Assembly (NCBI GenBank): GCA_025960445.1
Contig: JAICIT010000215.1
Location: 1 to 5,443 of the forward strand
Origin: Bradyrhizobium sp.
GTDB taxonomy: Bacteria > Pseudomonadota > Alphaproteobacteria > Rhizobiales > Xanthobacteraceae
Reading direction: 5' to 3'
DNA: 5,443 bases
The position numbers and the translations under genes are program-made. Shown here one piece after another: positions 1-5,443 of the stretch. Numbering within the stretch: position 1 is the first letter of the stretch; each line of letters starts with the position of its first letter. Below the pieces are notes generated by a model that saw only the letters and a program-made list of their open reading frames with translations, searched no databases and was not told the DNA's origin.

Positions 1-40
1 CGAGCGGAATCAGCAGCAGCGGGAAACCCAGCATGGACAT
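1..40 (-). CDS. 5' end of a probable small membrane protein (partial)
   Basis: Reading leftward from an ATG at 40-38, the first 13 codons give MSMLGFPLLLIPL and then the window ends. A good Shine-Dalgarno sequence (AAGAAGG) lies about 9 nt upstream of this ATG; a second in-frame ATG is at 34-32. The very hydrophobic N-terminus suggests a membrane segment beginning at residue 3 or 4. It is oriented like rpmF and mtgA and begins 113 bp beyond the rpmF stop, with a strong hairpin in between. Only the start is visible, so no family can be assigned. The call rests on the ribosome binding site, the hydrophobicity and the position in the gene series; a chance ORF start remains possible. Confidence 0.45.
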   Translation of the reverse strand, partial: MSMLGFPLLLIPL

Positions 41-60
41 CGGGCGAGGCCTTCTTTTCA

Positions 61-90
61 CGGCGGCCAACCCGCCCGGGTTCGCCGCCG
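61..90. terminator. Strong hairpin downstream of rpmF, possible terminator or leader structure
   Basis: A near-perfect inverted repeat: seven bases (cggcggc, 61-67) pair with gccgccg (84-90), a single C/C mismatch follows (68/83), then five more pairs (aaccc 69-73 with gggtt 78-82) close a 4-base loop (74-77). The stem is almost all G and C, far stronger than local chance. Read on the minus strand it lies 63 nt after the rpmF stop and 20 nt before the next ATG at 40. No run of T follows it on either strand, so a classical intrinsic terminator is uncertain. It could also protect the rpmF 3' end or act as a leader structure for the downstream gene. Confidence 0.5.
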
Positions 91-153
91 GAAACTTCTG
101 TATCTGACTCGTATGCCGGCTTGTGATTGAGCCAGCGTGCTGCCCCGCTTGCG

Positions 154-336
154 TCAGGATTCCTTCTTTTTCAGGACCTGGCGACCCTTGTACATGCCGC
201 TCTTCAGATCGAGGTGGTGGGGACGGCGCAATTCGCCGGAATCCTTGTCCTCGGCATAGGTCGGCTTCTTCAGCGCATCCGCCGATCGGCGCATGCCACG
301 CCGCGACGGCGATGTTTTTCTACGGGGAACGGCCAT
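154..336 (-). CDS. rpmF: 50S ribosomal protein L32
   Basis: A 60-residue protein, [20 protein letters not shown] at the N-terminus and ending in KKKES, which is the alphaproteobacterial form of bL32. The [16 protein letters not shown] start, the central [11 protein letters not shown] and the GMYKGRQVL tail are all recognisable. L32 is a component of the large ribosomal subunit, near the peptidyl-transferase region. There are no cysteines, so this is the zinc-independent (C-minus) form. The start is set by homology and by an AGAGGA ribosome binding site (349-344) 7 nt upstream; the frame stays open to 453, but the extra 39 residues do not resemble L32. It follows mtgA on the same strand after 132 bp and probably has its own promoter, as expected for a highly expressed gene. 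Confidence 0.97.
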   Translation of the reverse strand: MAVPRRKTSPSRRGMRRSADALKKPTYAEDKDSGELRRPHHLDLKSGMYKGRQVLKKKES

Positions 337-371
337 GTCGGTGTCCTCTAGGGGATGTTGTCGTGAGGCAT

Positions 372-386
372 CGTCCGAAGCGGACG
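372..386. repeat. Small inverted repeat in the rpmF leader
   Basis: Six bases (cgtccg, 372-377) pair perfectly with cggacg (381-386) around a 3-base loop. It lies between the mtgA stop and the rpmF start, 36 nt upstream of the L32 ATG. It may form a short hairpin in the rpmF 5' leader, or mark the end of the mtgA message. There is no T run, and a stem this short is not rare in GC-rich DNA, so its function is open. Confidence 0.3.
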
Positions 387-429
387 GCGAAGCGTTTTTG
401 GCGCGAGCTGAGATGCCGATAAGGCCGCG

Positions 430-458
430 CTTATAGAGGATGGGACCGCGCAAAGCTA
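430..458 (-). promoter_or_regulatory. Weak candidate promoter for rpmF
   Basis: On the minus strand a TATAAG box (435-430) makes a fair -10 element in the mtgA-rpmF gap. At a 17-nt spacing the -35 position (458-453) reads TAGCTT, a poor match to TTGACA. The location suits a separate rpmF promoter with a leader of roughly 90 nt. This is a by-eye assignment resting only on the -10 box. Confidence 0.2.
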
Positions 459-468
459 GGGCGGCAAT

Positions 469-1170
469 CTACCGAAATGCACCCAAATTGGCTCGATATG
501 CGCGATTCTCGCTCCAGCACCGCTGCAGGCTGGCGGCCTGCGCCCGCGCCATGTAAGTCCCCGCCAGCCGGCGAACCCCAAGGCCGGGATTGCGGGCGCT
601 GCGCTTGACCGGATTAGGGAGGATCGCCGCCAGCAACGCGGCTTCGCGCGGCGACAGCGCCGAAGCAGGATGACCAAAAGCATAGCTGGAGCCGGTTTCG
701 GCGCCGAACTGGCCCGACGGACCGAGTTCGGCGACATTGAGATAGATTTCGAGAATCCGCTGTTTTGGCAGTACCAAATCGATCCAGAGTGCCAGCGGGA
801 ATTCCAGCGCCTTGCGCACCATGCTGCGACCGGGCCAGAGGAACAGGTTTTTCGCCACCTGCTGGGTAATGGTCGAACCACCGCGGGCGACCTCTCCGTC
901 CTCGGCGTCATCGATCACCTCGCGCAGCGCGCCCCAATCGATGCCATGATGACTGCAGAACTTGGCATCCTCGGCCGCAACCACCGCACGCGGCAAAAAC
1001 GGCGAGATCGCGCTGAAATCAACCCATTGGCGGGCGACCGGCGCTCCGGTCACCCAGCGCCAGGCCATCAGCGTCGAAACCGGATGGCCGAGCCGGTACA
1101 GCGGCGCGAGCAGATACGGCAGCAGCAACACAGCCACCACGATCAGCAGCAAATTTCGGGCAAGTCGCAA
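469..1170 (-). CDS. mtgA: Monofunctional biosynthetic peptidoglycan transglycosylase
   Basis: A GT51-family glycosyltransferase that polymerises lipid II into glycan strands at the periplasmic face of the inner membrane, without a transpeptidase domain. Taken from a TTG at 1170-1168 it has 233 residues, the usual MtgA length. One membrane anchor lies at about residues 5-23. The GT51 motifs follow in order: [12 protein letters not shown] (65-76, catalytic Glu67), [15 protein letters not shown] (97-111), RKALE (119-123), [15 protein letters not shown] (136-150, with the second conserved Glu), and [12 protein letters not shown] (176-187). This matches E. coli MtgA motif by motif. The frame is open upstream to an ATG at 1413, but those 81 extra residues are unlike the family and a candidate promoter (1265-1239) falls inside them. 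No clear Shine-Dalgarno precedes the TTG, so the function is sure but the start is not. It is divergent from ispA and upstream of rpmF. Confidence 0.94.
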   Translation of the reverse strand: MRLARNLLLIVVAVLLLPYLLAPLYRLGHPVSTLMAWRWVTGAPVARQWVDFSAISPFLPRAVVAAEDAKFCSHHGIDWGALREVIDDAEDGEVARGGSTITQQVAKNLFLWPGRSMVRKALEFPLALWIDLVLPKQRILEIYLNVAELGPSGQFGAETGSSYAFGHPASALSPREAALLAAILPNPVKRSARNPGLGVRRLAGTYMARAQAASLQRCWSENRAYRANLGAFR

Positions 1171-1238
1171 GATCGGCGGTTCTGGCTGGGTTGGGGCGTA
1201 TCCCGCAAGTGGATACGGTTTTGAACAGGATAAAGGTG

Positions 1239-1265
1239 AGGTTAACAGAGCCGAGGCCTTGTCAA
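1239..1265 (-). promoter_or_regulatory. Candidate mtgA promoter
   Basis: The minus strand carries a perfect TTGACA (1265-1260) and, 15 nt downstream, TAACCT (1244-1239) as a possible -10. The spacing is short and the -10 is mediocre, but the -35 is consensus and the position gives a leader of about 60 nt to the TTG start of mtgA. It lies inside the upstream extension of the mtgA reading frame, which favours the shorter protein. Confidence 0.35.
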
Positions 1266-1375
1266 CGACTGTCGGCTTCCATCTCGGCCCGAATGTTCCG
1301 GGCACCCGCCGAGAACTGGTCGGCCCGCACCATAGTTCCGGATTTTCCAGCGGTTTTGAGGCCGGCCGGGCGGAA

Positions 1376-1404
1376 TTGACGAAGGCTGTGCCATAACCGA
1401 TTGT
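1376..1404 (+). promoter_or_regulatory. Candidate ispA promoter
   Basis: TTGACG at 1376-1381 is a good -35 match; 17 nt further, GATTGT (1399-1404) is a weak -10. Transcription would begin near 1411, leaving a short leader that includes the GGAG ribosome binding site. The 264-bp region 1171-1434 between mtgA and ispA otherwise holds only the divergent mtgA promoter candidate; no RNA gene or convincing plus-strand ORF was seen in it. Confidence 0.35.
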
Positions 1405-1434
1405 CCCGGCCAACCTGATCTGGAGCTGTTTTTG

Positions 1435-2361
1435 ATGACGACCGGCACTGCGCTATCCGACTTCGCGAAACGACTGGACCGAACCGCGGAGGACACCGAA
1501 GCCTTGCTCGGGAAGCTGTTGTCCGACACCGTTTTGCCCGATGAAATCGCGCGGCCGAAACGCCTGATGGAGGCCATGCGCTACTCGAGCCTCGGCGGCG
1601 GCAAGCGGCTGCGGCCGTTCCTGGTGGTCGAGAGTTCGGCCGTGTTCGGAGTTCCGCGCGACGCTGCGCTGCTTGCCGGCGCGGCGCTCGAATGCATTCA
1701 CTGCTATTCGCTGATTCATGACGATCTGCCGGCAATGGACAACAGCGATCTCCGCCGCGGCCGGCCCACGCTGCACAAGAAGACCGATGACGCCACGGCG
1801 ATCCTGGCCGGCGACGGGCTGCTGACGCTCGCGTTCGACATCGTCACTCGCGACGAAATTCACAAGGATCCGACCGTCCGGCTGTTGCTGACGCGGGCGC
1901 TGGCGCGCGCATCGGGCATCGGCGGCATGGTCGGCGGCCAAATGCTGGACCTCGCCGGCGAAGGCCGGTTCGGCGACCGCGAGCCAGTCGACGTGGCTCG
2001 ACTGCAGCAGATGAAGACCGGCGCGCTGTTGCGCTTTGCCTGCATTGCCGGCGCCATCCTCGGCCAGTCCTCGCCGAAGGAATATCAGGCGCTCGACGAT
2101 TATGGCCGGGCGCTGGGCGAAGCGTTCCAGATCGCGGACGACCTGCTCGACGTCGAAGGCGATGCCGCCGCGCTCGGCAAGCAAACCGGACAGGACGCGG
2201 CCCTCGGCAAATCGACGTTCGTCACCCAGCTGGGGACGGACGGCGCCAAGCAGCGCGTGCGTGACCTGCTGGCACACGCCGATTCCGCGCTCGCAATCTT
2301 CGGCGCCAGGGGCGAGGTGCTGCGCGCCGCCGCGCTGTTCGTCGCCGATCGCAAGAACTGA
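1435..2361 (+). CDS. ispA: Polyprenyl synthetase, farnesyl diphosphate synthase type
   Basis: Trans-isoprenyl diphosphate synthase of 308 residues. It condenses IPP with DMAPP and then GPP to give farnesyl diphosphate, feeding undecaprenyl phosphate, quinones and hopanoids. Visible motifs: GGGKRLRP (54-61) for IPP binding; the first Asp-rich motif DDLPAMD (96-102), whose DDxxxxD spacing is that of bacterial FPP synthases; Tyr91 five residues before it, an aromatic chain-length residue also found in E. coli IspA; GGQMLDL (167-173); KTG (194-196); the second Asp-rich motif DDLLD (235-239); and GKST (258-261). The residues after the first motif are NSD, where E. coli has DDD. The ATG at 1435 has GGAG 9 nt upstream; a TTG at 1432 is an alternative start. 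A geranylgeranyl product cannot be excluded from sequence alone, but the motif pattern favours FPP. It is the first gene of the plus-strand series and divergent from mtgA. Confidence 0.94.
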   Translation: MTTGTALSDFAKRLDRTAEDTEALLGKLLSDTVLPDEIARPKRLMEAMRYSSLGGGKRLRPFLVVESSAVFGVPRDAALLAGAALECIHCYSLIHDDLPAMDNSDLRRGRPTLHKKTDDATAILAGDGLLTLAFDIVTRDEIHKDPTVRLLLTRALARASGIGGMVGGQMLDLAGEGRFGDREPVDVARLQQMKTGALLRFACIAGAILGQSSPKEYQALDDYGRALGEAFQIADDLLDVEGDAAALGKQTGQDAALGKSTFVTQLGTDGAKQRVRDLLAHADSALAIFGARGEVLRAAALFVADRKN

Positions 2362-2370
2362 AAGCGTCGG

Positions 2371-3057
2371 ATGGCGAGACAGGAGCCTCAGGATCCCGTA
2401 CTGCTCCGGTTCCGGAGCATGTGGCGGCCGGCACGCGTGGTCTATGCGCGGCCGCGTACTTTCTTTGCGGTGGCGGTCGGAGTCGCATCGTTCTTTTTCG
2501 AACCAGAATCGCTGCGGCTGGTGACGCGCCTGTTGATCTCCTGGGATATCTTCGTCGCGCTTTACCTGATTCTCGTTTACGCGATGGTGTTGAGCAGCGG
2601 GATGTCTCATATCCGCCGCAACGCCATACTGCAGGACGACGGCCGGTTCCTGATACTGATGGTGACCGCGCTCGGTGCGTTTGCAAGCATCGCCGCAATC
2701 GTATCCGAGCTCGGCGCCGGACATCGAAGCGCGCCGCAACTCTCGTTGGCCACCGCGACGATTGCCCTGACATGGGCGGCCGTGCATACGACCTTCGCAT
2801 TGCATTATGCCCATGACTACTACCGCGGGGCCAAACCGGGCGGGCTGCAGTTTCCGAGCGGCGACAAGGACGATCATGCCGACTACTGGGACTTCGTCTA
2901 TTTCTCGTTCGTGATCGGGATGACGGCGCAGGTCTCTGATGTTGGCATCACCGACAAGACCATCCGCCGTACCGCCACCGCGCACGGTATCATTTCCTTT
3001 GTCTTCAATACCGCGCTGCTGGCATTGATGGTCAACATCGCGGCCAGTGCGATCTAG
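2371..3057 (+). CDS. DUF1345 family integral membrane protein
   Basis: A 228-residue membrane protein recognised as DUF1345 (PF07077), a family of unknown function. Likely membrane segments are at about 29-46, 54-75, 92-113, 124-147, 172-190 and 204-225. Family-like signatures are the ISWDIFVALYL stretch (56-66), DDGRFLILM (89-97) before a helix, WAAVHTTFALHYAHDYY (135-151), the DYWDFVYFSFVIGMTAQVSD block (171-190) and FNTALLALMVNIA (212-224). The conserved His, Tyr, Trp and Asp residues at the membrane edges hint at a binding or transport role, but this is inference. The ATG lies 9 bp after the ispA stop with no strong Shine-Dalgarno, so co-transcription and translational coupling with ispA are likely. 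An internal ATG at 2419 is a poor alternative because its GGAG is only 1 nt away. Confidence 0.9.
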   Translation: MARQEPQDPVLLRFRSMWRPARVVYARPRTFFAVAVGVASFFFEPESLRLVTRLLISWDIFVALYLILVYAMVLSSGMSHIRRNAILQDDGRFLILMVTALGAFASIAAIVSELGAGHRSAPQLSLATATIALTWAAVHTTFALHYAHDYYRGAKPGGLQFPSGDKDDHADYWDFVYFSFVIGMTAQVSDVGITDKTIRRTATAHGIISFVFNTALLALMVNIAASAI

Positions 3058-3084
3058 ATAGAAAGACACATCAGGGAGGCTGCC

Positions 3085-3459
3085 ATGAGTCACGATCGTT
3101 CCAGCGTCGAAGCCGTGGTCCAGCATTATTTTGACGCGCTGTATGAAGGCGACGCAGAGAAGCTCGGCGAGGTCTTCCATCCATCGGCGGATTTGCGCTG
3201 GCTTGAAAAGGGCGAGTTGCAGGTACTCGCCGTGCCGGAGTGGCTGGATCGCGTCAGGAAGCGGCCTTCGGCGAGCGCGCAAGGCAAACCGCGCGAGGAT
3301 TTTGTTGTCACCATCGACCGCTCCGACGAGTCCACCGCTTTCATCAAAGTGCGCTGCCAATTGCCACCGCGCTATTTCACCGACTATCTGGTGGCCATGA
3401 AACTCAGTGATGGCTGGCAGATTGTCTCGAAATCTTATCGCTATGATTTGCGCGAATAG
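3085..3459 (+). CDS. NTF2-like / putative lumazine-binding family protein
   Basis: A soluble 124-residue protein with the NTF2-like fold pattern: an N-terminal helix with VEAVVQHYFDALYEGDAEKL (8-27), then VFHPSADLRWLEKGEL (30-45), a helix at PEWLDRVRKR (51-60), and C-terminal strands FVVTIDRSDESTAFIKVRC (73-91) and FTDYLVAMKLSDGWQIVSKS (98-117). This resembles the Lumazine_bd_2/SnoaL-like group (PF12893), which includes small-ligand binders and enzymes, most uncharacterised. No signal peptide is visible, so it is probably cytoplasmic. The start is well supported by AGGGAGG (3073-3079), 5 nt before the ATG. It lies 27 bp after the DUF1345 gene and 81 bp before the chosen antiporter start. No catalytic assignment can be made. 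Confidence 0.85.
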   Translation: MSHDRSSVEAVVQHYFDALYEGDAEKLGEVFHPSADLRWLEKGELQVLAVPEWLDRVRKRPSASAQGKPREDFVVTIDRSDESTAFIKVRCQLPPRYFTDYLVAMKLSDGWQIVSKSYRYDLRE

Positions 3460-3488
3460 CGATTCTCGCCAGCGGATTCCGCGGCATT

Positions 3489-3500
3489 GACGACGTCGTC
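3489..3500. repeat. 12-bp perfect palindrome upstream of the antiporter
   Basis: gacgacgtcgtc is its own reverse complement. It lies in the gap between the NTF2-like gene and the GTG start of the antiporter and overlaps a TTGACG (3487-3492) that could serve as a -35 box, though no good -10 follows. It could be an operator, but one 12-bp palindrome in a 5.4-kb GC-rich window may be chance. Confidence 0.25.
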
Positions 3501-3540
3501 GGTCCGGGCACACTGGGCCGATACAGGAAACCGGATCGCC

Positions 3541-5145
3541 GTGGCAGCGACATTCCAGATTTTTCTGATTCTGCTGGCCGTGCTCGCGGGCACCGCGTTG
3601 CTGGCGCGCCGGCTCGATGTCGCGCCGGCCATCCTGTTGTTGCTTGCCGGCATCGCGCTCGCTTTTGTGCCCAGCATGCCGTCGCTCGAACTGCCGCCGG
3701 AATTGGTGCTGCTGCTGGTACTGCCGCCGCTGATCTATTCGGCCAGCGTCGCCATGAGCTGGCGCGAGTTCAAATTCAACCTTCGGCCGATCGTCCTGCT
3801 CGCGGTCGGTTGCGTGATCTTCACCGCGATCGCGGTTGCTGCCGCCACGCATTATGTGATGGGGCTGCCGTGGAGCATCGGATTTCTGCTCGGCGCCATC
3901 GTCGCGCCGCCCGACGTGGTGGCCCCGCTGGCGATCGCCCGCAAGCTTGCACTGCCGCGCCGAATTCTTGTGGTGCTCGAGGGCGAGGGATTGGCCAACG
4001 ACGCCACCGCGCTGATCCTGTACCGCTTCGCGGTAGCCGCCATTATGACTGGCATGTTCTCGCTGCCGAAAGCCGCAGGAGAATTCGCCGTCATCGTCGC
4101 GGGGGAGCTGCTGTTTGGCGCCGCGGTGGGATGGCTCAGCCTGCGCGTGCGCCAACGCGCGCGCGATCCGCAGATCGAGATCACGCTTTCCCTGATCACG
4201 CCCTACGTTGCCTATTGGGTGCCCGAACATTTCGGCGGCTCCGGCGTGATCGCTACCGTTGCCTGCGGTCTTTACATAAGCTGGAACGGGCCGCTGCTGA
4301 TCTCGTCCGCGACCCGCCTGCAGGGCATTTTCTTCTGGGACCTGGTGATTTACCTGATCGAGGGCATGCTGTTCCTGCTGACCGGCCTGCAGATGCGCTC
4401 GCTGTTCGAGAAATCCGCGGCCTTTCCGTTGCACGACATCCTGTTCGCGACCGCGCTGGTGACCGTGATGATCATCATCGCCCGCTTTGCCTGGGTGTTT
4501 CCCGGCACCTATCTGCCGCGCTTGTTCGAGCGCGTGCGCCGGCGCGATCCGTCGCCACCCTGGCAATGGGTATTCGTGCTTGCATTCACCGGCGTGCGCG
4601 GCGCGGTGTCGCTGGCGGCGGCGCTGGCGTTGCCATTCGCGCTGCCCAGCGGCGAAGCGTTTCCATATCGGGACCTGATCTTGTTCGTCACCTTCGGCGT
4701 AATTCTGATCACGCTGGTCGGACTCGGGCTTGGGCTGCCGCTTGTGGTGCGCTTGCTCGGCATCTCGCAAGCCGGGCTTCACGAACATCGCGCCGAGCTC
4801 GAATCGGAAATCGCCGCGCGTCGCGAGGCGCTCGGGGCGGCGCTCAAATCGCTGGATGACATTACCGATGACCGCGAATTGTCGGATGAGGTCGTCAAGC
4901 TGCTGCGCGCCCGGCATGAGACGCGGATCAACCAGCTCCCGGAATCACTTGATCCCGGTGTGGACGACGTTTCGGCGGCCGGTATCGACCTGACGCGCGA
5001 GTTGATCGCTGCCGAGCGCAAATTCATTCACGTCCTGCTGCGCGATGGCAAAATTACCGACGAGACAAGACGGCGGATCGAGCGCGACCTCGACCTGGAG
5101 GAGGCAAGCCTCGCCAATCGCGAATACCGCAAGACGCCATTGTGA
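3541..5145 (+). CDS. CPA1-family Na+/H+ antiporter
   Basis: Inner-membrane monovalent cation/proton antiporter (NhaP/NHE superfamily), exchanging Na+ or K+ for H+ in pH and salt homeostasis. Taken from GTG 3541 it has 534 residues. About 12 hydrophobic segments span residues 4-405. The hallmark ion-binding motif is EGEGLANDATALI (147-159, with the Asn153-Asp154 pair), preceded by GAIVAPPDVVAPLAIA (118-133), and there is a late FTGVRGAVSLAAALALP (349-365) with the conserved Arg353. A hydrophilic tail of about 125 residues follows, helical and charged, likely coiled coil at 413-438, and probably cytoplasmic and regulatory. The frame is open to a TTG at 3487; the 18 extra residues are polar and unlike the family, whose first helix begins almost at the N-terminus, so GTG was preferred although its ribosome binding site is weak. 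The transported cation cannot be read from sequence. The stop lies 18 bp from the stop of the converging oxygenase gene. Confidence 0.92.
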   Translation: MAATFQIFLILLAVLAGTALLARRLDVAPAILLLLAGIALAFVPSMPSLELPPELVLLLVLPPLIYSASVAMSWREFKFNLRPIVLLAVGCVIFTAIAVAAATHYVMGLPWSIGFLLGAIVAPPDVVAPLAIARKLALPRRILVVLEGEGLANDATALILYRFAVAAIMTGMFSLPKAAGEFAVIVAGELLFGAAVGWLSLRVRQRARDPQIEITLSLITPYVAYWVPEHFGGSGVIATVACGLYISWNGPLLISSATRLQGIFFWDLVIYLIEGMLFLLTGLQMRSLFEKSAAFPLHDILFATALVTVMIIIARFAWVFPGTYLPRLFERVRRRDPSPPWQWVFVLAFTGVRGAVSLAAALALPFALPSGEAFPYRDLILFVTFGVILITLVGLGLGLPLVVRLLGISQAGLHEHRAELESEIAARREALGAALKSLDDITDDRELSDEVVKLLRARHETRINQLPESLDPGVDDVSAAGIDLTRELIAAERKFIHVLLRDGKITDETRRRIERDLDLEEASLANREYRKTPL

Positions 5146-5163
5146 ACGAGCACGCCTTCAGCC

Positions 5164-5443
5164 CTACTCCGCCGCCGCGATGCTTGGCCGCCCGACAAAT
5201 CCGTTCGGATCGCCGAAGCGCTCGATCATGACCTCGGGCAGGTCTTTGGCCTGATCGGTCACGCACGCGCCGGACCGCACCGCGTACCGATCCTGATGCG
5301 CAAGCTGGGGAGGGAGATCGCCCTGCTGCAGCGCGCGAGCGCTCTCCATCACCAGTTTTCGAAAATGCATTATGCCGAGATCGGTCGGGCCGAGATGTTC
5401 ACGGGTACGATCGGCGATCGGTCCCTGGCTGTCCTGCACCGCG
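5164..5443 (-). CDS. Rieske-type aromatic ring-hydroxylating oxygenase alpha subunit (C-terminal part)
   Basis: The frame runs open from the right edge of the window to a TAG at 5166-5164, showing the last 92 residues. The stretch AVQDSQGPIADRTREHLG, then TDLGIMHFRKLVMESARAL, is the characteristic end of the catalytic domain of phthalate 4,5-dioxygenase-like oxygenases: the segment after the iron-binding site, with the QGPIADRTREHLG signature and the following long helix. The Rieske 2Fe-2S domain (CxH..CxxH) and the mononuclear iron ligands would lie upstream, outside the window, so catalytic integrity cannot be checked. Such enzymes hydroxylate or demethylate aromatic acids using electrons from a reductase partner; the substrate is unknown. 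The C-terminal tail ending in SIAAAE is variable in the family. It converges on the antiporter gene. Confidence 0.85.
   Translation of the reverse strand, partial: AVQDSQGPIADRTREHLGPTDLGIMHFRKLVMESARALQQGDLPPQLAHQDRYAVRSGACVTDQAKDLPEVMIERFGDPNGFVGRPSIAAAE

Noticed and set aside
123..422. Small plus-strand ORFs across the rpmF locus
   Set aside because: They overlap the unmistakable L32 gene on the other strand and have no convincing ribosome binding site or family resemblance.
670..1224. A 184-codon plus-strand ORF opposite mtgA
   Set aside because: It is antisense to the conserved GT51 motifs of mtgA, has no recognisable domain and an R/Q-rich composition typical of a shadow frame.
3810..4859. 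A 349-codon plus-strand ORF inside the antiporter gene in another frame
   Set aside because: Its translation is dominated by Arg, Ala and His, as expected from an out-of-frame reading of GC-rich DNA, and the antiporter frame is strongly supported by family motifs.
1453..4917. A 1154-codon open frame on the minus strand spanning ispA, DUF1345, the NTF2-like gene and most of the antiporter
   Set aside because: All four plus-strand genes lie in the same frame because their gaps (9, 27 and 81 bp) are multiples of three. Stops in the codon-aligned antisense frame need TTA, CTA or TCA in the sense strand, which are rare codons in this GC-rich genome. The product is a compositionally odd R/Q/H/D-rich string with no recognisable domain, and the sense genes are clear.
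1..5443. A search by eye for CRISPR repeats, insertion sequences, tRNAs, toxin-antitoxin pairs, phage genes or a novel multi-gene system
   Set aside because: No regularly spaced repeats, terminal inverted repeats, transposase motifs or cloverleaf structures were seen; the genes are mostly housekeeping or common accessory families.

Overview
The window looks like an ordinary core-genome segment of a high-GC alphaproteobacterium, most likely the Bradyrhizobium/Rhodopseudomonas group (Nitrobacteraceae). This rests on a recognisable alphaproteobacterial L32 protein, the style of the MtgA and IspA sequences, and strong avoidance of A/T-ending codons. I recognised these by reading; no database search was run.

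Layout. The left third is read on the minus strand: mtgA (a cell-wall glycosyltransferase), then rpmF (ribosomal protein L32), then the first 13 codons of a probable small membrane protein that runs off the left edge. A strong hairpin at 61-90 separates rpmF from that last gene. A 264-bp divergent intergenic region (1171-1434) holds candidate promoters for both directions. From 1435 to 5145 four genes follow on the plus strand: an IspA-type farnesyl diphosphate synthase, a DUF1345 integral membrane protein, a small NTF2-like/lumazine-binding-like protein, and a CPA1-family Na+/H+ antiporter with a long cytoplasmic tail. At the right edge, converging on the antiporter with an 18-bp gap, is the C-terminal part of a Rieske-type aromatic-ring oxygenase alpha subunit.

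How the genes work together. IspA makes C15 prenyl diphosphate, the precursor of undecaprenyl phosphate, quinone side chains and hopanoids. MtgA uses the undecaprenyl-linked lipid II, so the divergent pair is loosely linked through cell-envelope synthesis. The ispA and DUF1345 genes are 9 bp apart and probably co-transcribed. The NTF2-like gene has its own strong ribosome binding site 27 bp further on, and the antiporter follows after a short gap, so one polycistronic message is possible but not proven.

No CRISPR array, mobile element, tRNA, phage gene or new multi-gene defence system is visible. The points worth a second look are modest: the hairpin, the non-ATG starts of mtgA and the antiporter, the DUF1345 neighbourhood, and a 1154-codon antisense open frame that has a simple codon-usage explanation.
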